Positions 53,637 to 63,333 are shown, counted from the stretch's first letter. The stretch: DNA of 64,000 nucleotides from Bradyrhizobium liaoningense (GCF_018130785.1 NZ_JAFCJT010000005.1:62001-126000), one strand, 5' to 3'. Made by a program: numbers and translations. The notes: generated by a model from the letters alone, not told the origin.

Positions 53637-54095
53637 TTTCTGCGCCCGGATTTCCGCCCAGCGCAGGGAACGCTGGGGATAGTAAGAACTCGTTAAGGTC
53701 TTACCCTGCACACATATCCGTCGGGAGCGCCTTCCTCAAATCTAGAATCTTAGATTCTTAAGGTTTGAGTCTATGTGACCGTGGATTGGACTCACGCAAT
53801 TCCGTCCGCGAGTTCACGCGTGCTTGTTCACATCCATCAACATATCCCGGACGGCTCCGGTGGCTTCCGATAAGTCGGCCAGCTTCAAAGGCTTGCGTGT
53901 TTCTGTCGGCAGTTTATCAAGCGGGTTGTCCGCGCAATCCCGTTTCCCCCTCAGCGGGCCGCCCGACTTGTTCCGATGGGCAGTGGTGTGAAGAAAATTG
54001 GCGGTTGTCCCGCCCCTGGTGTCGCACAACCCTTTCCGAGCGGTTAAGGTCCACAGAAATCCACAAACCACACCGCCTCCATACAAAGGGCTTTT
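53637..54095. other. candidate chromosomal replication origin (oriC) region
   Basis: No gene in 459 bp. The place between the leftward hemJ-rho-mnmE-mnmG-rsmG-parAB block and the rightward ppsR-maf-coaE-dnaQ block is where oriC lies in Caulobacter and several other alphaproteobacteria (next to the DUF299 gene). Sequence content: a 15-bp palindrome AGAATC-TTA-GATTCT (53744-53758) inside CTCAAA/TTTGAG arms (53735-53740, 53764-53769); four GANTC sites at 53745, 53753, 53767 and 53789; a DnaA-box-like TTGTTCACA (53824-53832); and three CCACA motifs at 54051, 54061 and 54068. No perfect TTATCCACA box is present. Confidence 0.6.
53735..53793. other. palindrome and GANTC (CcrM) cluster in the oriC candidate
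   Basis: GAATC, GATTC, GAGTC and GACTC lie within 49 bp, where chance predicts about 0.2. The first two form the arms of the AGAATC-TTA-GATTCT palindrome. CcrM methylates GANTC in alphaproteobacteria and its sites cluster at Caulobacter oriC. The region is locally AT-rich. Confidence 0.65.
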
Positions 54096-54935
54096 GTGCC
54101 GACCTCGAACAATTATTTCCATCTGCACCTCGTCTCCGACTCCACTGGTGAGACGCTGATCACGGTCGCACGCGCCGTTGCCGCGCAGTACGCCAACGTA
54201 ACCCCGGTCGAGCATGTCTATCCGCTGGTGCGGAGCCAGAAGCAGCTCGATCGCGTGCTCGACGAGATCGAGGAGGCGCCGGGGATCGTGCTGTTCACGC
54301 TGCTGGAGAAGGATCTGGTCTCCCGGCTCGAGGACAAGTGCAAGGAGATCAATGTTCCGAGCCTGTCGATCATCGGGCCGGTGATGCAGTTGTTCGAAGC
54401 CTATCTCGGTGCTGCGACCACGGGCCGCGTCGGCGCCCAGCACGTCCTCAATGCAGAATATTTCAAGCGCATCGATGCGCTGAACTACACGATGATCCAT
54501 GACGACGGCCAGCATGTCGAAGGTCTCGACGATGCCGACGTGGTGCTCGTCGGTGTCTCACGCACCTCCAAGACACCAACGTCGATCTATCTGGCCAATC
54601 GCGGCATCCGTACCGCCAACGTGCCGCTGGTTCCGGGCATTCCGGTGCCCGAACAACTGGAGAAATTGACACGGCCACTGGTGGTGAGCCTGCATGCGAC
54701 GCCGGAACGCCTGATTCAGATCCGTCAGAATCGCCTGCTCTCCCTGGGGGCCGACTCCGGCAGCGACACCTATACCGACAGACAGTCAGTCACCGAGGAA
54801 GTCGCGTTCGCGCGCAAGCTCAGCGCCAAGCACGATTGGCCGCTGCTCGACGTCACGCGGCGATCTATCGAGGAAACCGCCGCGGCGATCATGAAGCTCT
54901 ACAGTGATCGCCAGCGCAACCGGCCCACGGAATAG
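54096..54935 (+). CDS. ppsR: pyruvate, water dikinase regulatory protein (DUF299)
   Basis: 279 residues with GTG start at 54096 after [26 protein letters not shown] (about 8-27) opens the protein and the kinase P-loop is [18 protein letters not shown] (about 151-168). The family phosphorylates and pyrophosphorylates PEP synthase or PPDK to turn them off and on. It begins the block to the right of the oriC candidate, as in Caulobacter. maf follows after 8 bases. Confidence 0.95.
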   Translation: MPTSNNYFHLHLVSDSTGETLITVARAVAAQYANVTPVEHVYPLVRSQKQLDRVLDEIEEAPGIVLFTLLEKDLVSRLEDKCKEINVPSLSIIGPVMQLFEAYLGAATTGRVGAQHVLNAEYFKRIDALNYTMIHDDGQHVEGLDDADVVLVGVSRTSKTPTSIYLANRGIRTANVPLVPGIPVPEQLEKLTRPLVVSLHATPERLIQIRQNRLLSLGADSGSDTYTDRQSVTEEVAFARKLSAKHDWPLLDVTRRSIEETAAAIMKLYSDRQRNRPTE

Positions 54936-54943
54936 TTTCGGCG

Positions 54944-55552
54944 ATGTCTCTCTGGCGCGGCGAAACTCCGTTGATACTGGCCTCGCAGAGCAGCGCGCGA
55001 AAGATGCTGCTGGCCAGTGCCGGGCTGGAGTTCAAGGCGATTACGGCCGATATCGACGAGCGTGGCATTCAGGCCGCCTCAGAACTTTCAGGCTCGCATG
55101 AAATCGCCCTGTTGCTGGCGCGCGAGAAGGCCAAGGCGGTCTCGGCCAGTCATCCGGGGAGCTATGTGATCGGTGCCGACCAGACCCTGGCTCTGGGCGA
55201 GCGTCTTTTCAACAAGCCCGCAGGCCGCGCACAGGCGATGGCGCAATTGCTCGACCTCGCCGGCAAAAGCCACGAGCTGAATTCCGCGGTGGCCGTGGCG
55301 CGAGATGGCAAGATTGTTTTCGAGGATGTTTCGGTGGCCCGCATGACCATGCGGCCGATGACCGAAACGGAGCTTTCAGCCTATCTCGACGCCGCCGGCG
55401 ATGCGGTGACGACCAGCGTCGGCGCCTATCAGCTCGAAGGTCTCGGCAGCCATCTGTTCGAGCGCATCGAGGGTGACCATTTCACCATTCTCGGCCTGCC
55501 GCTGCTGCCGCTGCTTGCGTTCCTGCGGCGCGAACGGCTAGTTGCGGTGTGA
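54944..55552 (+). CDS. maf: Maf family nucleotide pyrophosphatase
   Basis: 202 residues. [20 protein letters not shown] is the family start (usually S-x-S-P-R-R; here SSARK), [10 protein letters not shown] holds the catalytic Asp, and [12 protein letters not shown] and [15 protein letters not shown] complete the Maf fold. It hydrolyses non-canonical or pyrimidine nucleoside triphosphates and limits septation in other bacteria. It is in one transcript with ppsR and coaE; an aroE gene often found after maf is not present. Confidence 0.93.
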   Translation: MSLWRGETPLILASQSSARKMLLASAGLEFKAITADIDERGIQAASELSGSHEIALLLAREKAKAVSASHPGSYVIGADQTLALGERLFNKPAGRAQAMAQLLDLAGKSHELNSAVAVARDGKIVFEDVSVARMTMRPMTETELSAYLDAAGDAVTTSVGAYQLEGLGSHLFERIEGDHFTILGLPLLPLLAFLRRERLVAV

Positions 55553-55575
55553 ATGACAGAGATGGCTGCGCGCTG

Positions 55576-56175
55576 ATGCGGATCCTTGGACTGACCGGCT
55601 CGATCGGGATGGGAAAATCCACCACCGCGAAATTGTTCGCGGAGGCCGGCGTTCCCGTCTACGACGCCGATGCCGCCGTTCACCAGCTCTACGAGGGCGA
55701 GGCCGCGCCTGCGATCGAGGCCGCCTTCCCTGGCACCACCGCAAACGGCAAAGTCGACCGGCCGAAACTGTCCGCGCGCGTCGTGCATGATCCGGCCGCG
55801 ATCAAGCAGCTCGAGCAGATCGTCCATCCGATGCTCGGCGCCTCCCGGCAAAAATTCTTCGCCGATGCGGAAGCAGCCGCGGCGCCCGTCGTGGTCCTGG
55901 ATATCCCGCTGCTGTTCGAAACCGGCGGCGAGAAGCGGGTCGATGCCGTCGTCGTGGTGTCGACCTCGCCGGAACTCCAGCGCAAGCGTGTGCTGGAGCG
56001 CGGCACGATGGACGAGGCCAAGCTCGACGCGATCATCGCCAAGCAGACGCCGGATGCCGAGAAGCGCAAGCGGGCCGATTTCGTAGTGGATACGTCACAC
56101 GGACTTGAACCCGTGCGCGCCCAAATCACGCACATCCTGGCCGAGGTCGTTAAGATGCCGCAGCGGCGGGCCTGA
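55576..56175 (+). CDS. coaE: dephospho-CoA kinase
   Basis: 199 residues from ATG 55576; a GTG at 55549 would overlap maf. P-loop [14 protein letters not shown] (about 4-17), then [16 protein letters not shown] (about 30-45) and [15 protein letters not shown], all CoaE motifs. It adds the 3' phosphate of coenzyme A. The gene follows maf within 23 bases. Confidence 0.95.
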   Translation: MRILGLTGSIGMGKSTTAKLFAEAGVPVYDADAAVHQLYEGEAAPAIEAAFPGTTANGKVDRPKLSARVVHDPAAIKQLEQIVHPMLGASRQKFFADAEAAAAPVVVLDIPLLFETGGEKRVDAVVVVSTSPELQRKRVLERGTMDEAKLDAIIAKQTPDAEKRKRADFVVDTSHGLEPVRAQITHILAEVVKMPQRRA

Positions 56176-56203
56176 TTCGCCGCCTCACACGGCGTCTTAA
56201 ATC

Positions 56204-56920
56204 ATGCGCGAAATCGTTCTCGACACCGAAACCACCGGCCTCGATCCGCTCCGCGGCGATCGTCTGGTCGAAATCGGCTGCGTCGAGATTTTCAACCGCA
56301 TGCCGACGGGACAGACGTATCACGTCTATATCAATCCTGAACGGGACATGCCGGCGGAAGCCTTTGCGGTGCACGGGCTGTCGGCCGAATTCCTGTCGGC
56401 GAAGCCGCTGTTCCACGAAGTCGTCGATGCATTTCTGGAGTTCATCGGCGATGCGCCGCTGGTGATCCACAACGCTTCGTTCGACATCGGCTTCATCAAT
56501 GCCGAGCTCGACAAGGTCAAACGCGCGGCGATCCCGCGTGAGCGGTTGGTCGATACGCTGCTGCTGGCGCGGCGCAAGCATCCCGGCGTGTCGAACCGGC
56601 TCGACGATCTCTGCTCGCGTTATTCGATCGACAATTCACACCGCACCAAGCACGGTGCGCTGCTCGACGCCGAGCTGCTCGCGGAAGTCTATGTCGATCT
56701 GGTCGGGGCACGGCAGTCGCAGCTGCTGCTGGCGTCGGAGGCCGAGGACATCCGCGTCAATGCGGCTGGCGACGCGCCGCGGCGGCAGCGGTCGGTGCCG
56801 CTTGCGCCGCGGATTTCCGAGGCCGAGCGCGAGGCCCATCGGGCTTTCATCGCAACGCTCGGCGACAAGGCGATCTGGAACGAGTTCCTGCCCGCTCCAG
56901 TCGCTTCTCCGGCCGGTTAG
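56204..56920 (+). CDS. dnaQ: DNA polymerase III epsilon subunit
   Basis: 238 residues. Exonuclease motifs: Exo[16 protein letters not shown] (about 4-18), Exo[13 protein letters not shown] (about 90-100) and Exo[17 protein letters not shown] with the catalytic His and Asp (about 149-162). This is the proofreading subunit. It converges on secB; the two stop codons overlap in TTAG (56917-56920). Confidence 0.97.
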   Translation: MREIVLDTETTGLDPLRGDRLVEIGCVEIFNRMPTGQTYHVYINPERDMPAEAFAVHGLSAEFLSAKPLFHEVVDAFLEFIGDAPLVIHNASFDIGFINAELDKVKRAAIPRERLVDTLLLARRKHPGVSNRLDDLCSRYSIDNSHRTKHGALLDAELLAEVYVDLVGARQSQLLLASEAEDIRVNAAGDAPRRQRSVPLAPRISEAEREAHRAFIATLGDKAIWNEFLPAPVASPAG

Positions 56921-57402
56921 GCCTGACCGCTCGTCTGCTGAGCGGCCATTTGCCGCTCCATGTTCTGACGATAGAGACCGACGAAGTCGACCGGATCCAG
57001 CATCAGGGGCGGGAACCCGCCGTCGCGCACGGCGGTTGCGATGATCTCGCGGGCGAACGGGAACAGCAGACGCGGGCATTCGATCATGACCAGCGGATGC
57101 AAATTCTCCTTCGGCACGTTGGTGATGCGGAACACGCCGGCATAGGCGAGCTCGAACGAGAACATGATCTTACCGGCGGTCTCGGCCTTGCCCTCGACCG
57201 ACAGCGTCACCTCGAACTCGGTTTCGCTGAGATTGCTGGCGCCGACATTGATCTGGATGTTGATCTGGGGCGGCTGGCCCTGCTGCTGGAGCGAGGTCGG
57301 TGCGTTCGGATTCTCGAACGAAAGGTCCTTGATATACTGCGCCAGAACGTTGAGCTGGGCAGCCTGGGCCGCCTCGGGAGGGGTGCCGTTGCCGTTGGTC
57401 AT
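56917..57402 (-). CDS. secB: protein-export chaperone SecB
   Basis: 161 residues. [20 protein letters not shown] (about 16-35) and [17 protein letters not shown] with [15 protein letters not shown] are SecB signatures, and NMERQMAA ends the helix. It holds precursors for SecA at the membrane. It is on the minus strand, convergent with dnaQ and divergent from timA. Confidence 0.97.
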   Translation of the reverse strand: MTNGNGTPPEAAQAAQLNVLAQYIKDLSFENPNAPTSLQQQGQPPQINIQINVGASNLSETEFEVTLSVEGKAETAGKIMFSFELAYAGVFRITNVPKENLHPLVMIECPRLLFPFAREIIATAVRDGGFPPLMLDPVDFVGLYRQNMERQMAAQQTSGQA

Positions 57403-57817
57403 GAGAGTCTCTCCTTACCCGATTGGGGCTGAATTTCGCGGCGGTTGGCTAACATAGGGCCGCCTCATTCCACAAGGACGAACGGTCCCGGATCGGGTTA
57501 TCCCGGCCGCCCCCGAAACTGTGACGTTGACCCGGCCGATTCGGCGAAATCTGGCGTTAAACGATTGAAGATGCGCGATTTCCGGGCAGGATCGGGTTTC
57601 CCCTTAAGCATAAAACGCGCTACACTCGGCGCTGTGCCAAAAGGCGCCATTGGCCGGGCAAGATTTCGTGCCTACATCCCACGGACCAGACGCGCGGACC
57701 TAAAATGGTGATGTAGACTTGCCGTTCCCGTATGGAACGGTCTACTGGCCGGATTGATTTTCCCGGCGACGACCCCGAGACGGCCCCTCTTAGCGAAGAC
57801 CAGAAAGCGGATACCAC
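57403..57817. other. 415-bp spacer between divergent secB and timA
   Basis: No convincing gene; a short open frame at 57445-57711 lacks family resemblance. The clearest structure is CCGTTCC/GGAACGG (57722-57740), a 7-bp stem around CGTAT in the presumed timA leader. FxsA, often found next to secB, is absent. Promoters for the two genes must lie here but I cannot fix them. Confidence 0.55.
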
Positions 57818-58525
57818 GTGGACATCTACACCATCATCTTCCTGGCGCTGGCGGTCTTCATCTTCCTGAGGCTGCGCAGCGTGCTGGGGCAGCGGACAGG
57901 TAACGAGCGGCCGCCGTTCGACCGCACCGCCGCTCGCAATGCGCTGGGGGGTGCCCAGGACAAGAACGTCGTGACCATGCCGGGCAAGGTGATCGATCAG
58001 GCCCCGCTGGCGCCGACGGCCGAGCCGACCCCGCCCTCCGACCGCTGGAAGGGCCTGACCGAGCCGGGCACCGCGCTCGCCCAGGGTCTCGATGCCATCG
58101 TCGAAAAGGATTCCACCTTCGACCCGCGCCATTTCATCTCAGGTGCTCGCGGCGCTTATGAGATGATCGTGCTGGCCTTTGCCAATGGCGACCGCCGCGC
58201 GCTGCGCGACCTGCTGTCGTCGGAGGTCTATGACAGCTTCGACGCCGCCATCAAGGAGCGCGAGAAGAACGAGCAGAAGACCGAGACGCGCTTCGTCTCG
58301 ATCGACAAGGCCGAACTCGTCGGTGCCGAGCTGCGCGACCGCACCGCCCAGCTCACCATACGATTCGTCTCGCAGATGATCTCGGCCACCCGCGACAAGA
58401 CCGGCAACATCGTCGACGGTAGTGCGGACACGGTCGCCGACATCACCGACATCTGGACGTTCGCCCGCGACATCACCTCTCGCGATCCAAACTGGAAGCT
58501 GGTTGGCACCGGAAGCGCGAATTAA
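57818..58525 (+). CDS. Tim44-like domain protein (TimA)
   Basis: 235 residues from GTG 57818. A single N-terminal membrane anchor (IYTIIFLALAVFIFLRLR, about 3-20) is followed by a charged linker and a Tim44 domain (about 85-230): FDPRHFISGARGAYEMIVLA and ANGDRRALRDLLSSEVYDSF match the bacterial family. Bacterial Tim44 homologues are membrane-linked and proposed to help protein translocation or membrane assembly. The next gene overlaps its end, and the secB-timA-mltA-smr order is conserved in Rhizobiales. Confidence 0.87.
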   Translation: MDIYTIIFLALAVFIFLRLRSVLGQRTGNERPPFDRTAARNALGGAQDKNVVTMPGKVIDQAPLAPTAEPTPPSDRWKGLTEPGTALAQGLDAIVEKDSTFDPRHFISGARGAYEMIVLAFANGDRRALRDLLSSEVYDSFDAAIKEREKNEQKTETRFVSIDKAELVGAELRDRTAQLTIRFVSQMISATRDKTGNIVDGSADTVADITDIWTFARDITSRDPNWKLVGTGSAN

Positions 58526-60068
58526 GAATTTCCTGAAGAACAGCGCGACGGCGCTTTGCGCAGGTGCCGTCGTGCTGTCGTCGTTTTCGCTCGGCGCCGA
58601 GGCGGCACGACGCCACTATCGCAACCATCACCATCATCTCCCGGCACTGCCCGCAGCCCCACCGCGAGCCTTGCCCTATCCGCAGCTCCCCCTGCCGTTC
58701 GAAATTCCCGGCGCGCAGTATCTGCCGCTGGCCTGGGCGGACGTGAAGGGCTGGAGCGATGACGACCATCTGGCCGCCTACAAGACGTTCCGCGCGAGCT
58801 GCCGGACGATCAACGCGCAGACCGGTGCGGCTGAGCCGAAGGCGCTTGGCGGCTCGCTGAGCGAGCCCTGCCGGGCCGCCAAGTCGCTCGATCTCGGCGA
58901 CGACGCCAAGGCAAAGACTTTCTTCGAGGAGAATTTTTCGCCGCTGCGGATCTCGCGGCTTGGCGAGCCCGACGGCTTCGTCACCGGCTATTACGAGCCG
59001 GTGCTGGAGGGATCGCGCACGCAGACCGACGTCTACAACGTTCCGGTCTATCGCCGACCCTCGAACCTGTTCGTGCGCGGCTACAAGCAGGACTCGCTCA
59101 GCCTGCCCAACAAGGGGCCGGTCTATCGCAAGATCGGCCGCCGCAAGCTGGTGCCCTATTACGATCGCGGCGAGATCGAGGACGGCAAGATCTCCGGCCG
59201 CGGGCTGGAGATCGCCTGGCTGAAGGACCCGACCGATCTGCTGTTCGCCCAGATCCAGGGCTCGGCGCGGATCAAGTTCGACGACGGCGGCACGGTCCGG
59301 CTGAATTACGACGCCTATAACGGTTATCCCTACACCGCTGTCGGTCGCGTCCTGATCGAGCGCGGCATCATTCCGAAGGAAGAGATGTCGATGCAGAAGA
59401 TCAGGGAGTGGATGGCGCAGAACCCCGATGGCGCCAAGGATCTGCGCCGCCAGAACCGGTCCTACATCTTCTTCCGCGAGGTCAATCTGTCCGACAAGGA
59501 AGAAGCGGTCGGTGCGCAGGGCATTCCGCTAACCGCCGGCCGCTCGATCGCGGTCGACAAGGCGCTGCATGTCTACGGTACGCCATTCTTCATCGAGGGC
59601 GAGCTGCCGATCGACTCCGAGCGCTCCAAGACCCCGTTCCACCGGCTGATGATCGCGCAGGACACCGGCTCTGCCATCATCGGCCCGGCGCGCGCCGATC
59701 TCTACTTTGGCGCCGGCCAGGAGGCCGGTCGCGTCTCCGGGCGGCTGCGCCATCCCATGCACTTTGTCATGTTGGTGCCGAAGGGCCTCGATCCCAGCGC
59801 CCGTGGCGCGAAGCTGCCGGTGCCGGACCCGCGGCCGTCGGAGAAGATCGCAAAACTGTTCCCGCAAATCGACCAGGCCAAGGATCCGTCCAAGGATCCG
59901 TCCAAGGATCAGGCCAAGCCGGCGGCTCCCGGCGCAGCCGTGGCGCAAGGTAAAGGTGAGACGGTCGCTGTCGCCAATCCGGTTCCGTTGCCAGTGCCGC
60001 GTCCCGTGATAGAGCCCGTTCAGGGACCGCGGCGGCCGGTGAAAAATCGTCCCCATCAACAGCAATGA
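58503..60068 (+). CDS. mltA: membrane-bound lytic murein transglycosylase A (MltA)
   Basis: 521 residues from a TTG at 58503, which is the only sensible initiator near the signal peptide (about 10-30, ending SLGAEA); there is no ATG, so the exact start is uncertain. The MltA barrel has GFVTGYYEPVLEGSRT and LFAQIQGSARIKFDDGG, and the 3D domain DTGSAIIGPARADLYFGAG holds the catalytic Asp. It cleaves peptidoglycan. A 12-bp tandem repeat (59880-59903) encodes KDPS-KDPS in the Lys/Pro-rich tail. Start overlaps the timA stop by 23 bases and the stop overlaps smr (ATGA). Confidence 0.92.
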   Translation: MAPEARIKNFLKNSATALCAGAVVLSSFSLGAEAARRHYRNHHHHLPALPAAPPRALPYPQLPLPFEIPGAQYLPLAWADVKGWSDDDHLAAYKTFRASCRTINAQTGAAEPKALGGSLSEPCRAAKSLDLGDDAKAKTFFEENFSPLRISRLGEPDGFVTGYYEPVLEGSRTQTDVYNVPVYRRPSNLFVRGYKQDSLSLPNKGPVYRKIGRRKLVPYYDRGEIEDGKISGRGLEIAWLKDPTDLLFAQIQGSARIKFDDGGTVRLNYDAYNGYPYTAVGRVLIERGIIPKEEMSMQKIREWMAQNPDGAKDLRRQNRSYIFFREVNLSDKEEAVGAQGIPLTAGRSIAVDKALHVYGTPFFIEGELPIDSERSKTPFHRLMIAQDTGSAIIGPARADLYFGAGQEAGRVSGRLRHPMHFVMLVPKGLDPSARGAKLPVPDPRPSEKIAKLFPQIDQAKDPSKDPSKDQAKPAAPGAAVAQGKGETVAVANPVPLPVPRPVIEPVQGPRRPVKNRPHQQQ

Positions 60069-60655
60069 AGCGATCGTCCCGTCCGCCCGTGCTGGAGCCT
60101 CGTCCCTCGCCGCGCCGCCGCGCGCTGAGCGAGGAGGAGCGCGAGCTGTGGGACCTCGTCGCGAAACAGGTCAAGCCGCTGCGGAAGCATCGCGCGGCGA
60201 AGGCGCAGGCCACGCCGCGCACCGAGCCCTCGCCCGCGCCGCCGGCCACGCGGCCAGCACCATCGCTACGGCCTATCGCTGCTGCGCCGGCGGTACGCGT
60301 AACAAAGCCGGCCATGCCGCCGCTGGCACCGCTGGGCAAGCGCGAGCGCACGAAATTGTCGCGCGGCCGCAGCGAGATCGAGGCGCGGCTCGATCTGCAC
60401 GGCATGACCCAGATGCGCGCGCATCGCGCGTTGACCGGCTTCCTGCACCGCGCCCATCACGACGGCATGACGTTCGTGCTCGTCATCACAGGCAAGGGAC
60501 GGAGCGGCGGCGAAAGCGGCGTGCTCCGCCGGCAGGTGCCGGAATGGCTGAGCCTGCCGGAATTCCGCGCCTTCGTCGTCGGGTTCGAGGAGGCGCATAT
60601 CGGCCACGGCGGAGAGGGCGCGCTCTATGTGCGAATTCGCCGGGCGAGATTCTAA
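60065..60655 (+). CDS. Smr-domain (MutS2 C-terminal-like) nuclease-type protein
   Basis: 196 residues. The N-terminal half is Arg/Pro rich and disordered. The Smr domain (about 103-195) has LDLHGMTQMRAHRALTGFL (the conserved LDLHG) and VLVITGKGRSGGESGVLRR (the GKG motif). Stand-alone Smr proteins can cut branched or damaged nucleic acids; the role here is unknown. ATGA overlap with mltA indicates coupled translation. It converges with the next gene, whose stop shares CTAA bases (60652-60655). Confidence 0.88.
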   Translation: MKRSSRPPVLEPRPSPRRRALSEEERELWDLVAKQVKPLRKHRAAKAQATPRTEPSPAPPATRPAPSLRPIAAAPAVRVTKPAMPPLAPLGKRERTKLSRGRSEIEARLDLHGMTQMRAHRALTGFLHRAHHDGMTFVLVITGKGRSGGESGVLRRQVPEWLSLPEFRAFVVGFEEAHIGHGGEGALYVRIRRARF

Positions 60656-61776
60656 AACGGTCGCACGATGCCGACGCGCGGGATCAGCGTGAGGACCAAA
60701 CCGAAGATGTTCGTGTTGCGGTCCTCGGCTGGAATCAGCGGAGTTTGCTGTTTGGCGGGCAGCATCGTCACGGCGTGCAGGATCAGGAACATGCAGACCG
60801 CCCAGTTCGAGATCCAGCGCGAATAGTCGAACACCATGGCGAACATCACGAGATAGGCGAGGCTGACGCTGATCAGCGCCGCGAGCACGAGGCGCCGGTG
60901 CATGCCGTTTGCGAGCGCGCCGATCAGGCTGGCAAAATAGCGCCAGAGTGGTGTGTGCAGCCAGATCAGCAGGGCAAACACGGGCACGCCGAGGATGTTG
61001 TGCGGCAGGCGGCCCCAGGTATCCGAGACCTCCTTCGCCAGCGGCTGGTACCAGATGTAGGCGAATTGCAGGAGGTCGGTCCGCGCCGGATCGGCCATCC
61101 GGGTCTTCAGGTAGGCAACGAAATCCGCTTCCGGGATCGGCATCGTTCCCAGGAACTGGGCCGCGAAGAACAGCGCGCTCACGCAGAGCAGCGCCACCAA
61201 ACCGAACGCGACATTCGCTCTCGAGATGCCGTGTGCGAGATAGTGCCTGATCACGACGATGGTGATGATCGCCGGCACATACATCAGGAGATGGATGTGG
61301 TGGATCAGCACGAGGATGGCCGAGAACAATGCGGCCGTTGCGACGAACAGCAACGAGCCCGCCGGCATCAGCAGCAGGATCAGCGCGAGTGCGCAGCCAT
61401 AGATGTCGAAATGGCCGAGCGTGTGCATGAAGTTCTTGAGGAAGAACGGCGACCCCGCGATGAAGACGAACAGCGGCAGCGTCCTTGCAGTGAAGCCGAA
61501 CGTTTTCTGGAACAGCCTTGCGTACAGCCCGAGCGTCACCAGCCACGTCGCACCGCCGAGCGCGAACACCAGCCAAACCGGCACCTTGTCCGTGAACAGC
61601 GCGACGATCGCCCCGATCAGCGCGCGCTTGATGAAACCGAAATGATAGTCGACGAGGAGATGGATGTAGGGGACGTAGGGCGGCAGCTGGATCTTGTGGA
61701 TGAACACGCCGACGATGACCGCCGCGTTGATCGCGAGCAGGAGTCGCCAGGGATTTTGCAGGATGCTAGCGGGCAC
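60652..61776 (-). CDS. polytopic membrane protein of unknown function
   Basis: 374 residues from GTG 61776; the frame is open another 28 codons upstream, but those lie inside a palindromic repeat and are unlikely to be coding. About nine to ten membrane segments. Recognisable stretches: PPYVPYIHLLVDYHFGFIKR with charged residues near the start and FDIYGCALALILLLMPAG. The pattern recalls GT-C-type glycosyltransferases or polymerases of surface sugars, without a diagnostic motif. I do not recognise a named family. It sits between smr and hslU. Confidence 0.7.
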   Translation of the reverse strand: MPASILQNPWRLLLAINAAVIVGVFIHKIQLPPYVPYIHLLVDYHFGFIKRALIGAIVALFTDKVPVWLVFALGGATWLVTLGLYARLFQKTFGFTARTLPLFVFIAGSPFFLKNFMHTLGHFDIYGCALALILLLMPAGSLLFVATAALFSAILVLIHHIHLLMYVPAIITIVVIRHYLAHGISRANVAFGLVALLCVSALFFAAQFLGTMPIPEADFVAYLKTRMADPARTDLLQFAYIWYQPLAKEVSDTWGRLPHNILGVPVFALLIWLHTPLWRYFASLIGALANGMHRRLVLAALISVSLAYLVMFAMVFDYSRWISNWAVCMFLILHAVTMLPAKQQTPLIPAEDRNTNIFGLVLTLIPRVGIVRPF

Positions 61777-61804
61777 GCCGCACTCGAACTGGTGCGAGCA
61801 ACCC

Positions 61805-61953
61805 CCGCTGTCGTCCCGGACAAGCGAGCACGCGAGCGCAGATCCGGGACCCATAGCCACAGGAAGTCGTTCGAGCCGGGATCGTGGTCGCCATCTGTTT
61901 CAACAAGAGCCGCTGGTGGTTATGGGTCCCTGCTTTCGCAGGGACGACAGCGG
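61805..61953. repeat. 149-bp imperfect inverted repeat (family A)
   Basis: CCGCTGTCGTCCC at the left and GGGACGACAGCGG at the right are inverted copies. Internal GGTTATGGGTCC and CCACAGGA match the family A copy at 6385-6542. It covers the open frame ahead of the membrane-protein gene. Confidence 0.8.
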
Positions 61954-61977
61954 CATCAATAGCGCGGCAGCGCCGAA

Positions 61978-63282
61978 TTACAAAATGAACCGGCTCAGAT
62001 CAGCGTTCTTGGCGAGGTCGCCGACGTGCTTCTGCACGTAGTCTGCATCGATCCGAACGGTCTCGCCGTTGCGATCGGGCGCGCTGAAGGAGATTTCGTC
62101 CAGCACCCGTTCCATCACGGTCTGGAGCCGCCGCGCGCCGATGTTCTCGACGGTGGAATTGACGGCGACCGCGACGTCGGCCAGCGCGTCGATCGCGCTG
62201 TCGGTGATGTCGAGCGCAACTCCTTCGGTCTGCAGCAGCGCGACATATTGCTTGATCAGGGAGGCCTCGGGCTCGGTCAGGATGCGGCGCATGTCGTCGC
62301 GGGTCAGTGCCTGCAACTCGACGCGGATCGGCAGGCGGCCCTGCAATTCGGGAAGCAGGTCGGATGGTTTCGCGACGTGGAAGGCGCCGGACGCAATGAA
62401 CAGGATGTGGTCTGTCTTCACCGCGCCGTGCTTGGTCGAGACCGTGGTGCCCTCGATCAGCGGCAGCAGGTCACGCTGCACGCCCTCGCGCGAGACGTCG
62501 CCGCCGACCCGGCCTTCGCGCGCGCAGATCTTGTCGATCTCGTCCAGGAAAACGATGCCGTTGTTCTCGACCGCGCTGATCGCTTCCAGCGTGAGCTGGT
62601 CGGTATCCAGCAGCTTGTCGGATTCCTCGTTGACGAGGATCTCGTGCGAGTTCTCCACCGTCAGGCGCCGCGTCTTGCTGCGGCCGCCCAGCTTGCCGAA
62701 GATGTCGCCGAGCGAGACTGCGCCCATCTGCGCGCCAGGCATGCCCGGGATCTCGAACATCGGCATGCCGCCGCCCGAGGACTGCGTCTCGATCTCGATT
62801 TCCTTGTCGTTGAGCTCGCCGGCGCGCAGCTTCTTGCGGAACGATTCGCGGGTCGCCTGGCTGGAATTGGCGCCGACCAGCGCGTCGAGCACCCGCTCCT
62901 CGGCGGCGAGCTGCGCGCGTGCCTGGACGTCCTTGCGCTTGCGCTCACGCACCTGGGCGATCGCGACCTCGACGAGATCGCGCACGATCTGCTCGACGTC
63001 GCGGCCGACATAGCCGACCTCGGTGAATTTCGTCGCCTCCACCTTCAGGAACGGCGCATTTGCGAGCCTGGCGAGCCGCCGCGCGATCTCCGTCTTGCCG
63101 ACGCCGGTGGGGCCGATCATCAAGATGTTCTTCGGCAGCACTTCCTCGCGCAACGAGCCGGAGAGCTGCTGCCGGCGCCAGCGGTTGCGCAGCGCGATCG
63201 AGACGGCGCGCTTGGCATCGGCCTGGCCGACGATGAATCGGTCGAGTTCGGAGACGATTTCGCGGGGGGAGAAGTCTGTCAT
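61978..63282 (-). CDS. hslU: HslU, ATPase subunit of the HslUV protease
   Basis: 434 residues. [19 protein letters not shown] is the usual start; Walker [15 protein letters not shown] (about 54-67), Walker [11 protein letters not shown] (about 248-257), intermediate domain between, and C-terminal DLSRFIL that docks into HslV. It unfolds substrates for HslV. hslV is not in the window; a DUF2585 gene and an acetyltransferase-like fragment lie upstream on the same strand. Confidence 0.98.
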   Translation of the reverse strand: MTDFSPREIVSELDRFIVGQADAKRAVSIALRNRWRRQQLSGSLREEVLPKNILMIGPTGVGKTEIARRLARLANAPFLKVEATKFTEVGYVGRDVEQIVRDLVEVAIAQVRERKRKDVQARAQLAAEERVLDALVGANSSQATRESFRKKLRAGELNDKEIEIETQSSGGGMPMFEIPGMPGAQMGAVSLGDIFGKLGGRSKTRRLTVENSHEILVNEESDKLLDTDQLTLEAISAVENNGIVFLDEIDKICAREGRVGGDVSREGVQRDLLPLIEGTTVSTKHGAVKTDHILFIASGAFHVAKPSDLLPELQGRLPIRVELQALTRDDMRRILTEPEASLIKQYVALLQTEGVALDITDSAIDALADVAVAVNSTVENIGARRLQTVMERVLDEISFSAPDRNGETVRIDADYVQKHVGDLAKNADLSRFIL

Positions 63283-63333
63283 GGGACCTTAGCTAGGATC
63301 AGATGCGGGTCGGGACAAGCCGGTTTTTTGCCG

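Noticed and set aside
53690..53765. CtrA-type TTAA-N7-TTAA sites at the oriC candidate
   Set aside because: TTAA occurs near 53692 and 53758, but the spacings are 3 or 4 bases to the next half-site, not 7, so I do not call CtrA boxes.
53765..54151. 128-codon plus-strand open frame across the oriC candidate
   Set aside because: It overlaps ppsR in another frame, lacks a ribosome binding site and resembles no family; the region reads as non-coding.
57445..57711. 88-codon plus-strand open frame in the secB-timA spacer
   Set aside because: Low complexity, no start signal and no family resemblance; treated as non-coding.
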